NCBI RefSeq assembly: GCF_016863315.1
Contig: NZ_BOOQ01000053.1
Coordinates: 1 to 64,000 of the forward strand
Direction of reading: 5' to 3'
Source of the DNA: Planotetraspora silvatica
GTDB lineage: Bacteria; Actinomycetota; Actinomycetes; Streptosporangiales; Streptosporangiaceae
Length of the DNA: 64,000 nt
Part shown: piece by piece, positions 41,098-49,469 of the stretch
Position numbering within the stretch: position 1 is the first letter of the stretch
Layout: the number at the start of each line of letters is the position of its first letter
Made by a program: the position numbers and the translations under genes
The notes under the pieces: generated by a model
The model's input: the letters and a program-made list of their open reading frames with translations, nothing else
What the model was told of the DNA's origin: nothing
The model's database searches: none

Positions 41098-42576
41098 TCA
41101 GTCCCCCACGGTCAGCTTCTGCGGATCGTCGAACCATTTCTTGAACTCGTCCGGCGTGACCACGGCGTCGGGCGAGCCCGGACCCCAGGGGTTCCCCAGA
41201 ACGATCTTCCCGTCCTGGAACCCCTTCACGTAGAAGACGTGCCGGGTCACGTAGGAGGCCTTCAGGTGGTCGGGCAGCCCGTCGTTCGAGGAACGGCTCG
41301 AGACGATCACGGGATGTCCCGAGTCGAAGGACTTCTTCACATCGTCGTAGTCGAGGTCGATGCCGTCCGCGTCGTCGCCCGTGACGTACGGCGGGGCCTG
41401 CTCGTTGTAGTCCCACTCGATGGCACCGTAGCTGCCGTGTTCCTCGCGGTCGTACCGGTCGTCGCCGTCCTTGCCGTCCGGGGCGCCGCCCTTGTCCTCG
41501 GCGTACAGCAGGGCGAACGCCTTCTCGTAGTACCCGGGCCAGCTTTCCGTGGTCGTGTTGCCGCTGACGCTCCGGGCGAACGCGATGTCGCCGCCGGCGT
41601 CCAACGGCAGGTCGGGCGTCATCGTCACCCAGTGCAGTTTTCCGTCCTTGTCCCACACCCGCACGGAGACGGTCCCGTTGGCGTTCTGCCGGATGCCGTC
41701 CTGGATGAACTTCGGGTCGGCGGCGGCGGTGGCCTTCAGCGAGGCGATGTACCAGCAGTCGCCCAGCGTTCCCTGGGCCACCTCGTCCGCCTGGACGCCG
41801 TCGACGAACATCGGGACGTTCGGCGTGCCGTAATGGAGCCCCGCGGTGCTCACGCCGCTCTGGCTGTTCGCGCCGTCGAGGAAGACGTCGGTGGAGTCGA
41901 ACCCGGGCTGCACGCCGGGCAGGTCCGCGGCGAGCTTGGCCCACAGCCCCGGCCCCGAACGCTCGAGGAGGTGGCTGAGATGCTCGCGCCGCTCACCGTC
42001 GGGCAGGCCGTTGTGGTCGAACGGGTTGAGCCAGCCGTCCCCCGTGTCGGAGATGAGCCGGCCGTACCTCTTGAGGTCCTCGTCGCTCACCTTCGACAGG
42101 AACAGGTCGAGTTCGGCGGGCGTGAGGTCCTCCAGGCGCTTGGCGAGCGCGCGCAGGTCGTCGCGGTCGCCGTTCATCCCGAAGTCCTTGCCGCCGAGCC
42201 CCTTCATCGCGTCGAGCACCTGGTTGACCTTGCCCTGGTCCGGCTCGTCCCGGTCGAAGACGATCATCGGATCGACGACCGTGCCGGGAGGGAAGGCGCC
42301 ACTGGCGGGCGAGATCCGGTCGCAGCGGCGGTCGATCTCCCCCGCCGTATCCGGCAGGGCGGTCGCCAGCAGACCGGGCACGCCCTTGGGCTCCCCGCCG
42401 CGCATCGTGTCCAGCAACGGCTGGTAGGACGTCGGGCGCACGCCGTTCAGCGCGGACTCCGCGTCGCCGAGCAGCTTGGCGAGGTCGCGCTGGAGCCCGC
42501 CGGCCCCGCCGCCCGCCTTCCTGAGCTCCCTGGCCAGCAGGCGGATCTTGTCGACGTCGAAACCGGCGTAGGTCAT
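41098..42576 (-). CDS. calpain-type (C2) cysteine protease with ESX-like N-terminus
   Basis: A 492-residue protein. Residues 1-110 are helical (FDVDKIRLLARELRKAGG...) and look like the N-terminal ESX/WXG-type region of secreted actinobacterial effectors. A middle segment (115-235) precedes the C2 peptidase domain. Its triad is complete: Cys274 in QGTLGDCWYIASL, His446 in TRHVFYVKGF and Asn462 in LGNPWGPG. The helper motif WPGYYEKAFALLYAE is also present. Acidic loops (GDDRYDRE, GDDADGIDLDYDD) could bind calcium, as in calpains. No signal peptide is seen, consistent with a type VII-like route. It overlaps the upstream WXG-like gene by 4 bp. A secreted effector or toxin is the likeliest role. 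Confidence 0.85.
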   Translation of the reverse strand: MTYAGFDVDKIRLLARELRKAGGGAGGLQRDLAKLLGDAESALNGVRPTSYQPLLDTMRGGEPKGVPGLLATALPDTAGEIDRRCDRISPASGAFPPGTVVDPMIVFDRDEPDQGKVNQVLDAMKGLGGKDFGMNGDRDDLRALAKRLEDLTPAELDLFLSKVSDEDLKRYGRLISDTGDGWLNPFDHNGLPDGERREHLSHLLERSGPGLWAKLAADLPGVQPGFDSTDVFLDGANSQSGVSTAGLHYGTPNVPMFVDGVQADEVAQGTLGDCWYIASLKATAAADPKFIQDGIRQNANGTVSVRVWDKDGKLHWVTMTPDLPLDAGGDIAFARSVSGNTTTESWPGYYEKAFALLYAEDKGGAPDGKDGDDRYDREEHGSYGAIEWDYNEQAPPYVTGDDADGIDLDYDDVKKSFDSGHPVIVSSRSSNDGLPDHLKASYVTRHVFYVKGFQDGKIVLGNPWGPGSPDAVVTPDEFKKWFDDPQKLTVGD

Positions 42577-42893
42577 TTGGCCGCCTTCTTCGCCGCGTCG
42601 GCCTGCCGTTCAAGGCTCTCGGCCTCCCTGATCCAGGCGCCGGCGTCCAGAACGAGCCGGTCGGCCATCCCGTTCAGATGCCGCTTGTGATCCTGGAGGC
42701 GGCTGGTCGTCTCCCGGGCGTACCAGCCCTGCCAGGCGTCCTTCTCGGTCGCGGCCGCCACGGCCTGGTCGAGGAAGGGGCCGAGCGTCTCGGCCATGGT
42801 CCTCGCCCGCCGCGCGCACTCCCGGAGCTCATGGGCCCGCCTGCGCAGGGATTCGGGGCTTTCCTCCGGATCCGTGGGGATCATGGAGGTCAT
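42573..42893 (-). CDS. WXG100-like small helical protein
   Basis: A 106-residue helical protein starting MTSMIPTDPEESPESLRRRA. The W-x-G-type turn is WQGWYARE near the middle (usual position is about residue 40-55), flanked by two long helices (ELRECARRARTMAETLGPFL and ETTSRLQDHKRHLNGMADRL). This is the layout of ESX-family proteins and their cognate chaperones. It overlaps the protease start by 4 bp (ATGA), so they are translated together, probably as an effector-partner pair. No ESX secretion genes (eccC, mycP) are in the window. The exact start is uncertain. Confidence 0.7.
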   Translation of the reverse strand: MTSMIPTDPEESPESLRRRAHELRECARRARTMAETLGPFLDQAVAAATEKDAWQGWYARETTSRLQDHKRHLNGMADRLVLDAGAWIREAESLERQADAAKKAAK

Positions 42894-43036
42894 GCTAACG
42901 ACGATCACCCTGCCCCGGGGGCGACTCTGAGGATCCGCGATAGGACGGCCGCCAGGGTGGTACACCAACCCACAAAGGGCGCTTCACAGGAGGTGATATT
43001 TCCAACTAAATTTGTAGGAAAATAGGGAGGATACGC

Positions 43037-44011
43037 ATGGCTTTGCCTGACTTCCTGGTGATCGGAGTCCCGAAGGCCGGGACGACCGCCCTGCACACCG
43101 CCCTGGCCCGGCATCCGGGGCTGTTCATGTCGGCCGTCAAGGAGCCGAAGTTCTTCCTCACCGACGGCCCGCCCCCGCCGGGCGTGGGCCCGGGAGACGC
43201 CGAGACCTACCGCGAGCACGTGTGGCGGCGGGCCGACTACGAGGCGCTCTTCGACGGGGCTCCCCCCGGAGCGCTCCGCGGCGAGGCGACCCCGTTCTAC
43301 CTCTACGACCTGGCCGCCCAGCGGCGGATCCGGGACGCGGCGCCGGGAACCAAGCTGATCGTCTCGCTGCGCGACCCCGTCGAGCGCGCGCACTCCAACT
43401 GGACCCACCTCTGGTCCGCCGGGCTGGAACCGATCGGCGACGTGATCGACGCGTGCGCACGGGAACGGAGCAGGATCGCGGCGGGCTGGGCGCCGTTCTG
43501 GCACTACGTCGCGATCGGCAGGTACGGCGAGCAGCTCAGGCACCTGTTCGCGCTGTTCCCGCGCGAGCAGGTGCTGCTCTTCCGCTATCGGGACGTGGTC
43601 GACCGGCCGGCCGACACCCTGGACCGCATCTGCGCCTTCCTCGGGGTCGAGCGGGGGCTGATCACCGAGATCCCCCGGGAGAACGTCACCGCCCATCCGC
43701 CGGAGACCCGGCGCCACGAGATGCTCTCCCAGCTCGTACGGCTGGGCGACCGGTACCTGGGGCAACGGCTGACGGCGCCCATGGAAAGGGTCCTCCAGCG
43801 GGGCGGCCGGGCCCGGCGGCCCCTGACCTGGGCACAACGTCAGGAACTGCTGTCCTACTTCGCCGCGGACATCGCCCTCCTCCAAGAGGTCACGGAGGAG
43901 GACTTCAGCGACTGGCTCCGCCCCCGCGAGAGGTCGGGCGGCCTCGTGGGCAGCCGGCCCTCGGGACAGCGGCAGGCGCGCAACGGACGGCCGAGGCGCG
44001 GGACGGCGTAG
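43037..44011 (+). CDS. sulfotransferase family protein
   Basis: A 324-residue PAPS-dependent sulfotransferase. The 5'-phosphosulfate loop is FLVIGVPKAGTTALHTALAR at the N-terminus (P-K-A-G-T-T). The 3'-phosphate motif is IVSLRDPVERAHSNWTHLW. The downstream YGEQLRHLFALFPREQVLLF is typical of the heparan-type sulfotransferase branch. It is cytoplasmic, and the acceptor is probably a sugar or lipid. GGGAGG precedes the ATG at a good distance. It is adjacent to a convergent glycosidase-like beta-propeller gene (13 bp between stops), but co-regulation is unlikely. Confidence 0.9.
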   Translation: MALPDFLVIGVPKAGTTALHTALARHPGLFMSAVKEPKFFLTDGPPPPGVGPGDAETYREHVWRRADYEALFDGAPPGALRGEATPFYLYDLAAQRRIRDAAPGTKLIVSLRDPVERAHSNWTHLWSAGLEPIGDVIDACARERSRIAAGWAPFWHYVAIGRYGEQLRHLFALFPREQVLLFRYRDVVDRPADTLDRICAFLGVERGLITEIPRENVTAHPPETRRHEMLSQLVRLGDRYLGQRLTAPMERVLQRGGRARRPLTWAQRQELLSYFAADIALLQEVTEEDFSDWLRPRERSGGLVGSRPSGQRQARNGRPRRGTA

Positions 44012-44023
44012 CCCCGCGCGGGG

Positions 44024-44920
44024 TCAGCGCAGTTCGGTGCGCAACTCGTGGGCGCCGTCCGCGCGGGTCAGCTCGTAGTAGAGCCGGTGGCCTCCGTCGA
44101 CGGGCACGATGTCCAGGTAACGCAGCCCTCCGCCGGCGTGGCCCGACTGCGCGGCGGGCCCGGTCCCCGTCGCCGTCAGCGTCGACGGGTCGGGGCCGAT
44201 CGCGACGCCGGTGCGCTCCTCGTAGTTCTGCTCCGCCGACGCCCTGCCGTCGTAGTAGGCGATGACGGTCTCCCCCGTGAAGGTGACCGCGCTGACACGC
44301 ACGCCGCGGGAGTCCCAGGCACCTGGCCGCCGGTCGAGGGCGGTCCCCTGCCAGGCCCAGTCGAGCCCGTTGACGCTGGTCGCGTAGTCGGTGACCATCT
44401 GGTCGGCCTCCTGCGGGTCCTCCAGTGGGTGGCAGGACGCCCACAGGTGCCACATGTCGCCGTGGTGCACGATCACGGGGTCCTTGACCCCGGTCTTCAG
44501 GTCGCCGGGGAGCACGACCCGGGCGGCGGCGGGGTCGAAGGCCGCGGGGTCGTCGGCTTCGAGGACCTCCACCCGCCAGTGCTTGGTGCCGTACGTGGCG
44601 CAGCTGAGGTAGAGGCGCCACCTGCCCTCGGGGGTCACCACGAGAGTGGGACGCTCCAGGGACTCGGTGTTCATCTGCTCCTTCGAGATGGTGAGCAGCG
44701 TCTCGAAGTTCTCGCCGTCCGCCGACCTCGCCACCTCGATCGCGTATCCGCGGCCGGCGCCGATGGGCCGGCGCAGCCGGTAGGCGAGGTAGATCCACCC
44801 GTCCCTGCTGACGGCGCTGGGCGCGCCCGCCCAGAATCCGGCCCCGTCTCCGGGCGGGGGCACCGCGACGACTGACCGTTCCGGCTTCGGTATGAACACG
44901 TCGGACTCTCCGTTGATCAC
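44024..44920 (-). CDS. glycosidase-like five-bladed beta-propeller protein
   Basis: A 298-residue protein with a GH43/GH130-like propeller pattern: GFWAGAPSAVSRDGWIYLAY, then SLERPTLVVTPEGRWRLYLS, KTGVKDPVIVHHGDMWHLWA and VTFTGETVIAYYDGRASAEQ. Repeated D-P and aromatic strands mark the blades. No signal peptide, so it may act on imported sugar derivatives. The catalytic residues cannot be assigned safely. The gene is divergent from gnd. Confidence 0.65.
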   Translation of the reverse strand: MINGESDVFIPKPERSVVAVPPPGDGAGFWAGAPSAVSRDGWIYLAYRLRRPIGAGRGYAIEVARSADGENFETLLTISKEQMNTESLERPTLVVTPEGRWRLYLSCATYGTKHWRVEVLEADDPAAFDPAAARVVLPGDLKTGVKDPVIVHHGDMWHLWASCHPLEDPQEADQMVTDYATSVNGLDWAWQGTALDRRPGAWDSRGVRVSAVTFTGETVIAYYDGRASAEQNYEERTGVAIGPDPSTLTATGTGPAAQSGHAGGGLRYLDIVPVDGGHRLYYELTRADGAHELRTELR

Positions 44921-45018
44921 ATGATGGCGATGGTCAGCCCGGCCTCGGGCATCCCTCCTCTTAACAGAGGATCAAGGCGACTGCCAAGCATTTCTCGCTT
45001 CCGGCTGCCATCTCTATA

Positions 45019-45046
45019 CAAAACCCGTCGGATTAGGCGGGTTTTG
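45019..45046. promoter_or_regulatory. perfect 9 bp inverted repeat upstream of gnd
   Basis: CAAAACCCG-N10-CGGGTTTTG in the divergent region between the glycosidase-like gene and gnd, ending 77 bp before the gnd start. With its T-run it looks like an intrinsic terminator, but no gene ends here, so it may be an operator, an attenuator or a relic. Confidence 0.45.
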
Positions 45047-45123
45047 TCATGATAGGCGAGACCGGCGATAGCCCGCCTCCCCCTGTCGCGCCCGAGCCAC
45101 TCGAACGGTATATGACTGGTGTC

Positions 45124-46545
45124 ATGGACAAGGCAGACATCGGAGTGACCGGGCTGGCCGTCATGGGCCGCAACCTGGCCAGGAACTTCGCCCATCACGG
45201 ATATGTGGTCGCGGTGCACAATCGCACCGAGGAGCGCACGAACCAGTTCATGGACGACTACCGGGACGAGGGCTCTTTCCTCCCCTCGGGCTCGGTCCAG
45301 GACTTCGTCGCGTCGCTGAACCGCCCCCGCAAGGCGATCATCATGGTGAAGGCGGGAGGCCCCACCGACGCGGTGATCGAAGAGCTGGCCGCCCACATGG
45401 AACCGGGCGACATGATCATCGACGGCGGCAACGCGAACTTCGCGGACACCCGTCGCAGGGAGGCGGCGTTGAAGGAGCGCGGCCTCCTTTTCGTCGGCTC
45501 CGGGATCTCCGGCGGCGAGGAGGGCGCCCTCAACGGGCCGAGCATCATGCCCGGCGGGGACGCCGAGGCGTACAAGACGCTCGGACCGCTGCTCGAGGAC
45601 ATCTCGGCGAAGGTCGACGGGACGCCGTGCTGCGTGCACGTGGGCCCCGACGGCGCCGGGCACTTCGTGAAGATGGTGCACAACGGCATCGAGTACGCCG
45701 ACATGCAGCTGATCGCCGAGTCCTACGACCTGCTGCGCCAGGCGCAGGGCCTGGCCCCCGCGGAGATCGCCGACGTCTTCCGCGAGTGGAACCAGGGCGA
45801 GCTCGAGTCGTACCTCATCGAGATCACCGCCGAGGTGCTGGGCCACGTCGACGCCGAGACCGGCAAGCCGTTCGTCGACGTCGTGGTCGACCAGGCCGAG
45901 CAGAAGGGCACCGGCCGCTGGACCGTGCAGAGCGCCCTCGACCTCGGCGTCCCGGTGACCGGCATCGCGGAGGCGGTGTTCTCCCGCGCCCTGTCGGGCC
46001 ACCCCGAGCAGCGCGCGGCCGCACGCGCGCTGGCGGGCCCGAACGGGACGGCCGCGCACGCGAACCTCGTCGAGGACGTGCGCCGGGCGCTCTACGCCTC
46101 CAAGATCGTCGCCTACGCCCAGGGCTTCGACCAGATGGTGGCGGCGAGCGAGGAGTACGGCTGGGACATCGACCTCGGGGCCATGGCCACGATCTGGCGC
46201 GGAGGCTGCATCATCCGGGCGCGCTTCCTCGACCGGATCCGCGAGGCCTACGACGCCGACCGCCGGCTGCCCACCCTGCTGGTCGACCCGACCTTCGCCG
46301 AGGCGCTCACCGCCGCCCAGGACTCCTGGCGCCGCGTGGTGGCGACGGCGGCGACGATCGGCGTCCCGACGCCGGGCTTCTCCTCGGCGCTCGCCTACTA
46401 CGACGCCCTGCGCCGGGACCGCCTGCCCGCGTCGCTCGTCCAGGGCCTGCGGGACTTCTTCGGCGCCCACACCTACCGCCGCGTCGACCGCGACGGCTCC
46501 TTCCACACCGACTGGTCCGCCGACCGCTCGGAGAGCCCCGCCTGA
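45124..46545 (+). CDS. gnd: 6-phosphogluconate dehydrogenase, decarboxylating
   Basis: A 473-residue NADP-dependent enzyme oxidising 6-phosphogluconate to ribulose 5-phosphate and CO2. The frame continues upstream to 45049, but family homology starts at MDKADIGVTGLAVMGRNLAR (G-x-A-x-M-G). Substrate motifs GSGISGGEEGALNGPSIMPG and KMVHNGIEYADMQLIAE with the catalytic Lys and Glu are intact, and the C-terminus has GGCIIRARFLDRI. A full-length GndA-type (gntZ) homodimer is expected. It is monocistronic with a strong shared terminator before the convergent MFS gene. No ribosome binding site is clear, so it may be leaderless. Confidence 0.95.
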   Translation: MDKADIGVTGLAVMGRNLARNFAHHGYVVAVHNRTEERTNQFMDDYRDEGSFLPSGSVQDFVASLNRPRKAIIMVKAGGPTDAVIEELAAHMEPGDMIIDGGNANFADTRRREAALKERGLLFVGSGISGGEEGALNGPSIMPGGDAEAYKTLGPLLEDISAKVDGTPCCVHVGPDGAGHFVKMVHNGIEYADMQLIAESYDLLRQAQGLAPAEIADVFREWNQGELESYLIEITAEVLGHVDAETGKPFVDVVVDQAEQKGTGRWTVQSALDLGVPVTGIAEAVFSRALSGHPEQRAAARALAGPNGTAAHANLVEDVRRALYASKIVAYAQGFDQMVAASEEYGWDIDLGAMATIWRGGCIIRARFLDRIREAYDADRRLPTLLVDPTFAEALTAAQDSWRRVVATAATIGVPTPGFSSALAYYDALRRDRLPASLVQGLRDFFGAHTYRRVDRDGSFHTDWSADRSESPA

Positions 46546-46585
46546 TCACGCCGGACGGCTGAGCAGGCGGAGAAGCAGAAACAGA

Positions 46586-46623
46586 ACGTACGGCCTGCGC
46601 CCAAGGGGGCGCAGGCCGTACGT
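46586..46623. terminator. bidirectional terminator between gnd and MFS gene
   Basis: 17 bp perfect stem ACGTACGGCCTGCGCCC / GGGCGCAGGCCGTACGT with an AAGG loop, between convergent gnd and the MFS gene. Confidence 0.9.
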
Positions 46624-46665
46624 CTTTCTCAAGGGAGTCTTCGCCGCGAAGTCACCCGAGCCGGA

Positions 46666-48252
46666 TCACTCGAAGGCGACGGCCATCGGCTCGCGCTCCT
46701 CGCTCGAGGCGGTGGGACCACCCCGGAGCGGGATCTCCTTGATGAACAGGGCGAGGACGGGAACCAGCACCGCGAACAGGACCGCCCAGCCGAAGACCGA
46801 GCTGATCGAGCCGGCGAGCGACTCCAGGAACCCCCCCTTGATCTGCGGAGGCAACTGGTCGAGCGCGGCCGTGCTCATCTGCCCGCCACTCGCGGTGACC
46901 GCCGCGGCGGCCTGCGGGCCGATCTTCTCGGTCAGGCTCGCCGTCAGGTGGTTGTTGAAGATCGCACCGAACAGCGAGATTCCGAACGAACCGCCGATGG
47001 AGCGGAAGAACGTCGAGGCGCTGCTCGCCACGCCCAGGTCACGCTGCTCGACGCTGTTCTGCGCGATCAGCATGCTGGTCTGCATCAGGAAGCCCATGCC
47101 GAGGCCCAGGACCGCGATGAACACGCCGGTCTGGAACGTGGTGGTGTTGACGTCCTGCAGTGACAGCAGCCACATGCCGACCGCCATGATGGCGCCGCCG
47201 ATCACCGGGTAGATCTTGTACTTGCCGGTCTTGGTGATCGCCCGGCCGACGAAGAGGGACACGACCATCATCGCGCCCATCATCGGCAGCAGGAGCAGGC
47301 CGGAGTTGGTCGCCGAGGCGCCCTGGACGGTCTGCTGGAACAGCGGCATGAAGCTGATCGCGCCGAACATGGCGAACCCGAGCAGGAAGCCGATCAGCGA
47401 GGTCAGCGAGAAGTTGCGGTTGCGGAACACGTGCAGCGGCATGATCGGCTCGGCCGCGCGCTTCTCGATCGGGAGGAAGATCGCGAGCGAGACGACGGCG
47501 AGGACCGCCAGCAGGATGATCTGCCAGGAGCCCCAGGCGTAGCCGTGTGCCTGACCGCCCCAGGAGGTGATCAGCACGAGCGCGGTGATGCCGACGGTGA
47601 GGACGCCCGCGCCCAGCCAGTCGATCCGGTGCTCGGTCCTGCGCTTGGGCAGATGCAGTTTCGCGATCAACCACAGCAGGGCGACTCCGCCCAGCGGCAG
47701 GTTGACGTAGAACGCCCAGCGCCAGTTCAGGTGGTCGGTGATGAAACCGCCGACGAGCGGGCCCGCGATCATGGCCAGCGACATCATCGCGGCCATGATG
47801 CCCTGGTACTGACCCCGCTCGCGCGGAGGCACCAGGTCACCGATGATCGCCATCACGTTGACCATGAGGCCGCCGGCGCCGAGGCCCTGCAGGGCCCGGA
47901 ACGCGATGAGCTCGGTCATGCCGTCGGCGGTGCCGCCGAACATCGCCGACCCGGCCATTCCACAAAGGGCTGAGCCGATGAGGAACAGGACGATGGAGCC
48001 GAGGAAGATGTTCTTACGTCCGTAGAGGTCGCCGAGCTTGCCCCAGATCGGGGTCGATACCGTGGTGCCCAGCACATAAGCCGTGGTCACCCAGGTGAAA
48101 TATTCCAGGCCGTTCAGCTCGGCCACGATCCTCGGCATCGCCGTACCGACGATCATGTTGTCGAGCATCGCCAGCATGATCGCCAGCACCAGACCCGGGA
48201 GCACGATCATTACTTCTCTGGACCGCGCCGGCGCGGCCGCGGTTTCCGTCAT
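46666..48252 (-). CDS. MFS drug exporter, DHA2 (EmrB/QacA) type
   Basis: A 528-residue 14-helix exporter. First helix VLAIMLAMLDNMIVGTAMPR is the DHA2 pattern (D and N in helix 1); the motif-A loop reads IWGKLGDLYGRKNIFL; motif C lies in IAGPLVGGFITDHLNWRWAF. The C-terminal tail is acidic. The divergent TetR gene and two palindromic 18 bp sites between them make regulation clear. The substrate is unknown, probably a toxic small compound. Confidence 0.93.
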   Translation of the reverse strand: MTETAAAPARSREVMIVLPGLVLAIMLAMLDNMIVGTAMPRIVAELNGLEYFTWVTTAYVLGTTVSTPIWGKLGDLYGRKNIFLGSIVLFLIGSALCGMAGSAMFGGTADGMTELIAFRALQGLGAGGLMVNVMAIIGDLVPPRERGQYQGIMAAMMSLAMIAGPLVGGFITDHLNWRWAFYVNLPLGGVALLWLIAKLHLPKRRTEHRIDWLGAGVLTVGITALVLITSWGGQAHGYAWGSWQIILLAVLAVVSLAIFLPIEKRAAEPIMPLHVFRNRNFSLTSLIGFLLGFAMFGAISFMPLFQQTVQGASATNSGLLLLPMMGAMMVVSLFVGRAITKTGKYKIYPVIGGAIMAVGMWLLSLQDVNTTTFQTGVFIAVLGLGMGFLMQTSMLIAQNSVEQRDLGVASSASTFFRSIGGSFGISLFGAIFNNHLTASLTEKIGPQAAAAVTASGGQMSTAALDQLPPQIKGGFLESLAGSISSVFGWAVLFAVLVPVLALFIKEIPLRGGPTASSEEREPMAVAFE

Positions 48253-48275
48253 CAGTGGAGCCCCCCTTGTGGCTT

Positions 48276-48293
48276 ACTTGCCGTCCGGCAAGT
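48276..48293. promoter_or_regulatory. TetR operator, site 1
   Basis: Perfect palindrome ACTTGCCGTCCGGCAAGT, 23 bp upstream of the MFS start codon. It blocks the MFS promoter if bound. Confidence 0.8.
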
Positions 48294-48316
48294 TATGGAT
48301 CTACGGTATTCTCCTT

Positions 48317-48334
48317 ACTTGCCGGCCGTCAAGT
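48317..48334. promoter_or_regulatory. TetR operator, site 2
   Basis: ACTTGCCGGCCGTCAAGT, the same palindrome with one mismatch, 41 bp from site 1 (about four helical turns, same face). It lies next to the tetR start and would permit autoregulation. Confidence 0.8.
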
Positions 48335-48353
48335 TAATAAGGGAAGATCGGAC

Positions 48354-48914
48354 ATGGGTGCACACACCAACACACGGACCCGCATCCAGGAAGTCGCCAT
48401 CAAGCTCTTCACCGAACAGGGCTACGAGGCCACCTCCTTGCGGGAGATCGCCGAGGCCCTTGGAGTGACCAAGGCCGCGCTGTACTACCACTTCAAGACC
48501 AAGGAAGACATCGTCGCCAGCCTCACCGAGGACCGGGCCGAGTCCATCCAGGCGCTGGTCACGTGGGCGAAGGAGCAACCCCGCACGCCGGAGACCCGGC
48601 GGGAGATCGTCAGGCGGTACTCCGAGGACATGACCCGCGGCCGCCATCACGAGGTCATGCGGTTCATGGAGCGCAACCAGACCGCGCTGCGCGGGCACGG
48701 CAAGGTCGAGGAGATGCGCGAGCGCATGACCGGCCTCATCGACGTGCTCTGCGAGCCCGGCGACAGCCCCGCCGTACGGCTTAGGCGGTCGATGGCCGTC
48801 TTCGCGATGCACGCTGTCTGGTTCGTCCTGATCGACCAGAATGTGACCGACGAACAGCGCATCGAGGCCGCCCTGGACGTCGCCCTGGAATTGGTCGACG
48901 CCCCCGCGGGTTGA
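48354..48914 (+). CDS. TetR-family repressor of the MFS gene
   Basis: A 186-residue repressor. The DNA-binding domain (RTRIQEVAIKLFTEQGYEAT, then SLREIAEALGVTKAALYYHF) is canonical, with recognition helix VTKAALYYHFKTKED. The C-terminal ligand domain has a single-domain length. The ATG at 48354 is preferred over an upstream frame extension. It is divergent from the MFS gene across two palindromic sites. The deazaflavin-dependent nitroreductase gene starts 17 bp later on the same strand and may share its transcript. Confidence 0.93.
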   Translation: MGAHTNTRTRIQEVAIKLFTEQGYEATSLREIAEALGVTKAALYYHFKTKEDIVASLTEDRAESIQALVTWAKEQPRTPETRREIVRRYSEDMTRGRHHEVMRFMERNQTALRGHGKVEEMRERMTGLIDVLCEPGDSPAVRLRRSMAVFAMHAVWFVLIDQNVTDEQRIEAALDVALELVDAPAG

Positions 48915-48931
48915 CGCGGAGGAGAGGCGAG

Positions 48932-49342
48932 GTGAGTGAAATGCTCTTCGGTAAAGAACACGTCCAGCGTTACGTCGAGACCGACGGCGCAGAAGGCCAC
49001 GACTGGCAGGGCACGACGGTGGCGATCCTGACCACGACCGGCCGCAAGTCCGGTGAGAAGCGCAGCACACCGTTGATCTACCAACCCTACGGCGACGCCT
49101 ATCTGCTCGTCGCCTCCCAGGGCGGCGCGCCCGACCATCCGCTCTGGTACAAGAACCTTTCCGCCGACCCCGAGGTCGAGCTTCAGATCAGGGGCGACCG
49201 GTTCAAGGCCCATGCCCGCACCGCGACCCCGAAGGAGCGGCCGGACATGTGGCGGACGATGACCGCCACCTGGCCCGACTACGACGTCTACACGACGAAG
49301 ACCTCTCGCGAGATCCCCGTCGTCGTGATCGAGCGCGCCTGA
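48932..49342 (+). CDS. F420-dependent nitroreductase (DDN-type)
   Basis: A 136-residue split-barrel protein of the deazaflavin (F420)-dependent nitroreductase family. GTG start with GGAGAGG upstream. Family motifs are AILTTTGRKSGEKRSTPLIY (F420-binding loop) and YLLVASQGGAPDHPLWYKNL. Members reduce nitro compounds, quinones or enones with F420H2; mycobacterial DDN activates pretomanid. It is downstream of the TetR gene and may belong to a detoxification operon with the MFS exporter. Confidence 0.9.
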   Translation: MSEMLFGKEHVQRYVETDGAEGHDWQGTTVAILTTTGRKSGEKRSTPLIYQPYGDAYLLVASQGGAPDHPLWYKNLSADPEVELQIRGDRFKAHARTATPKERPDMWRTMTATWPDYDVYTTKTSREIPVVVIERA

Positions 49343-49469
49343 CGGCAGGCTCCGCCACCAGGGCAGTGCGCCGCCGTCGTCGAGGAACGCCCCCGTGGGG
49401 CCGCTCTCGTCGACCAGAGCCAGCCGTACGGCTATCGCGGCGCCCTGCCCGGCGGACCGGTACCCGGCG

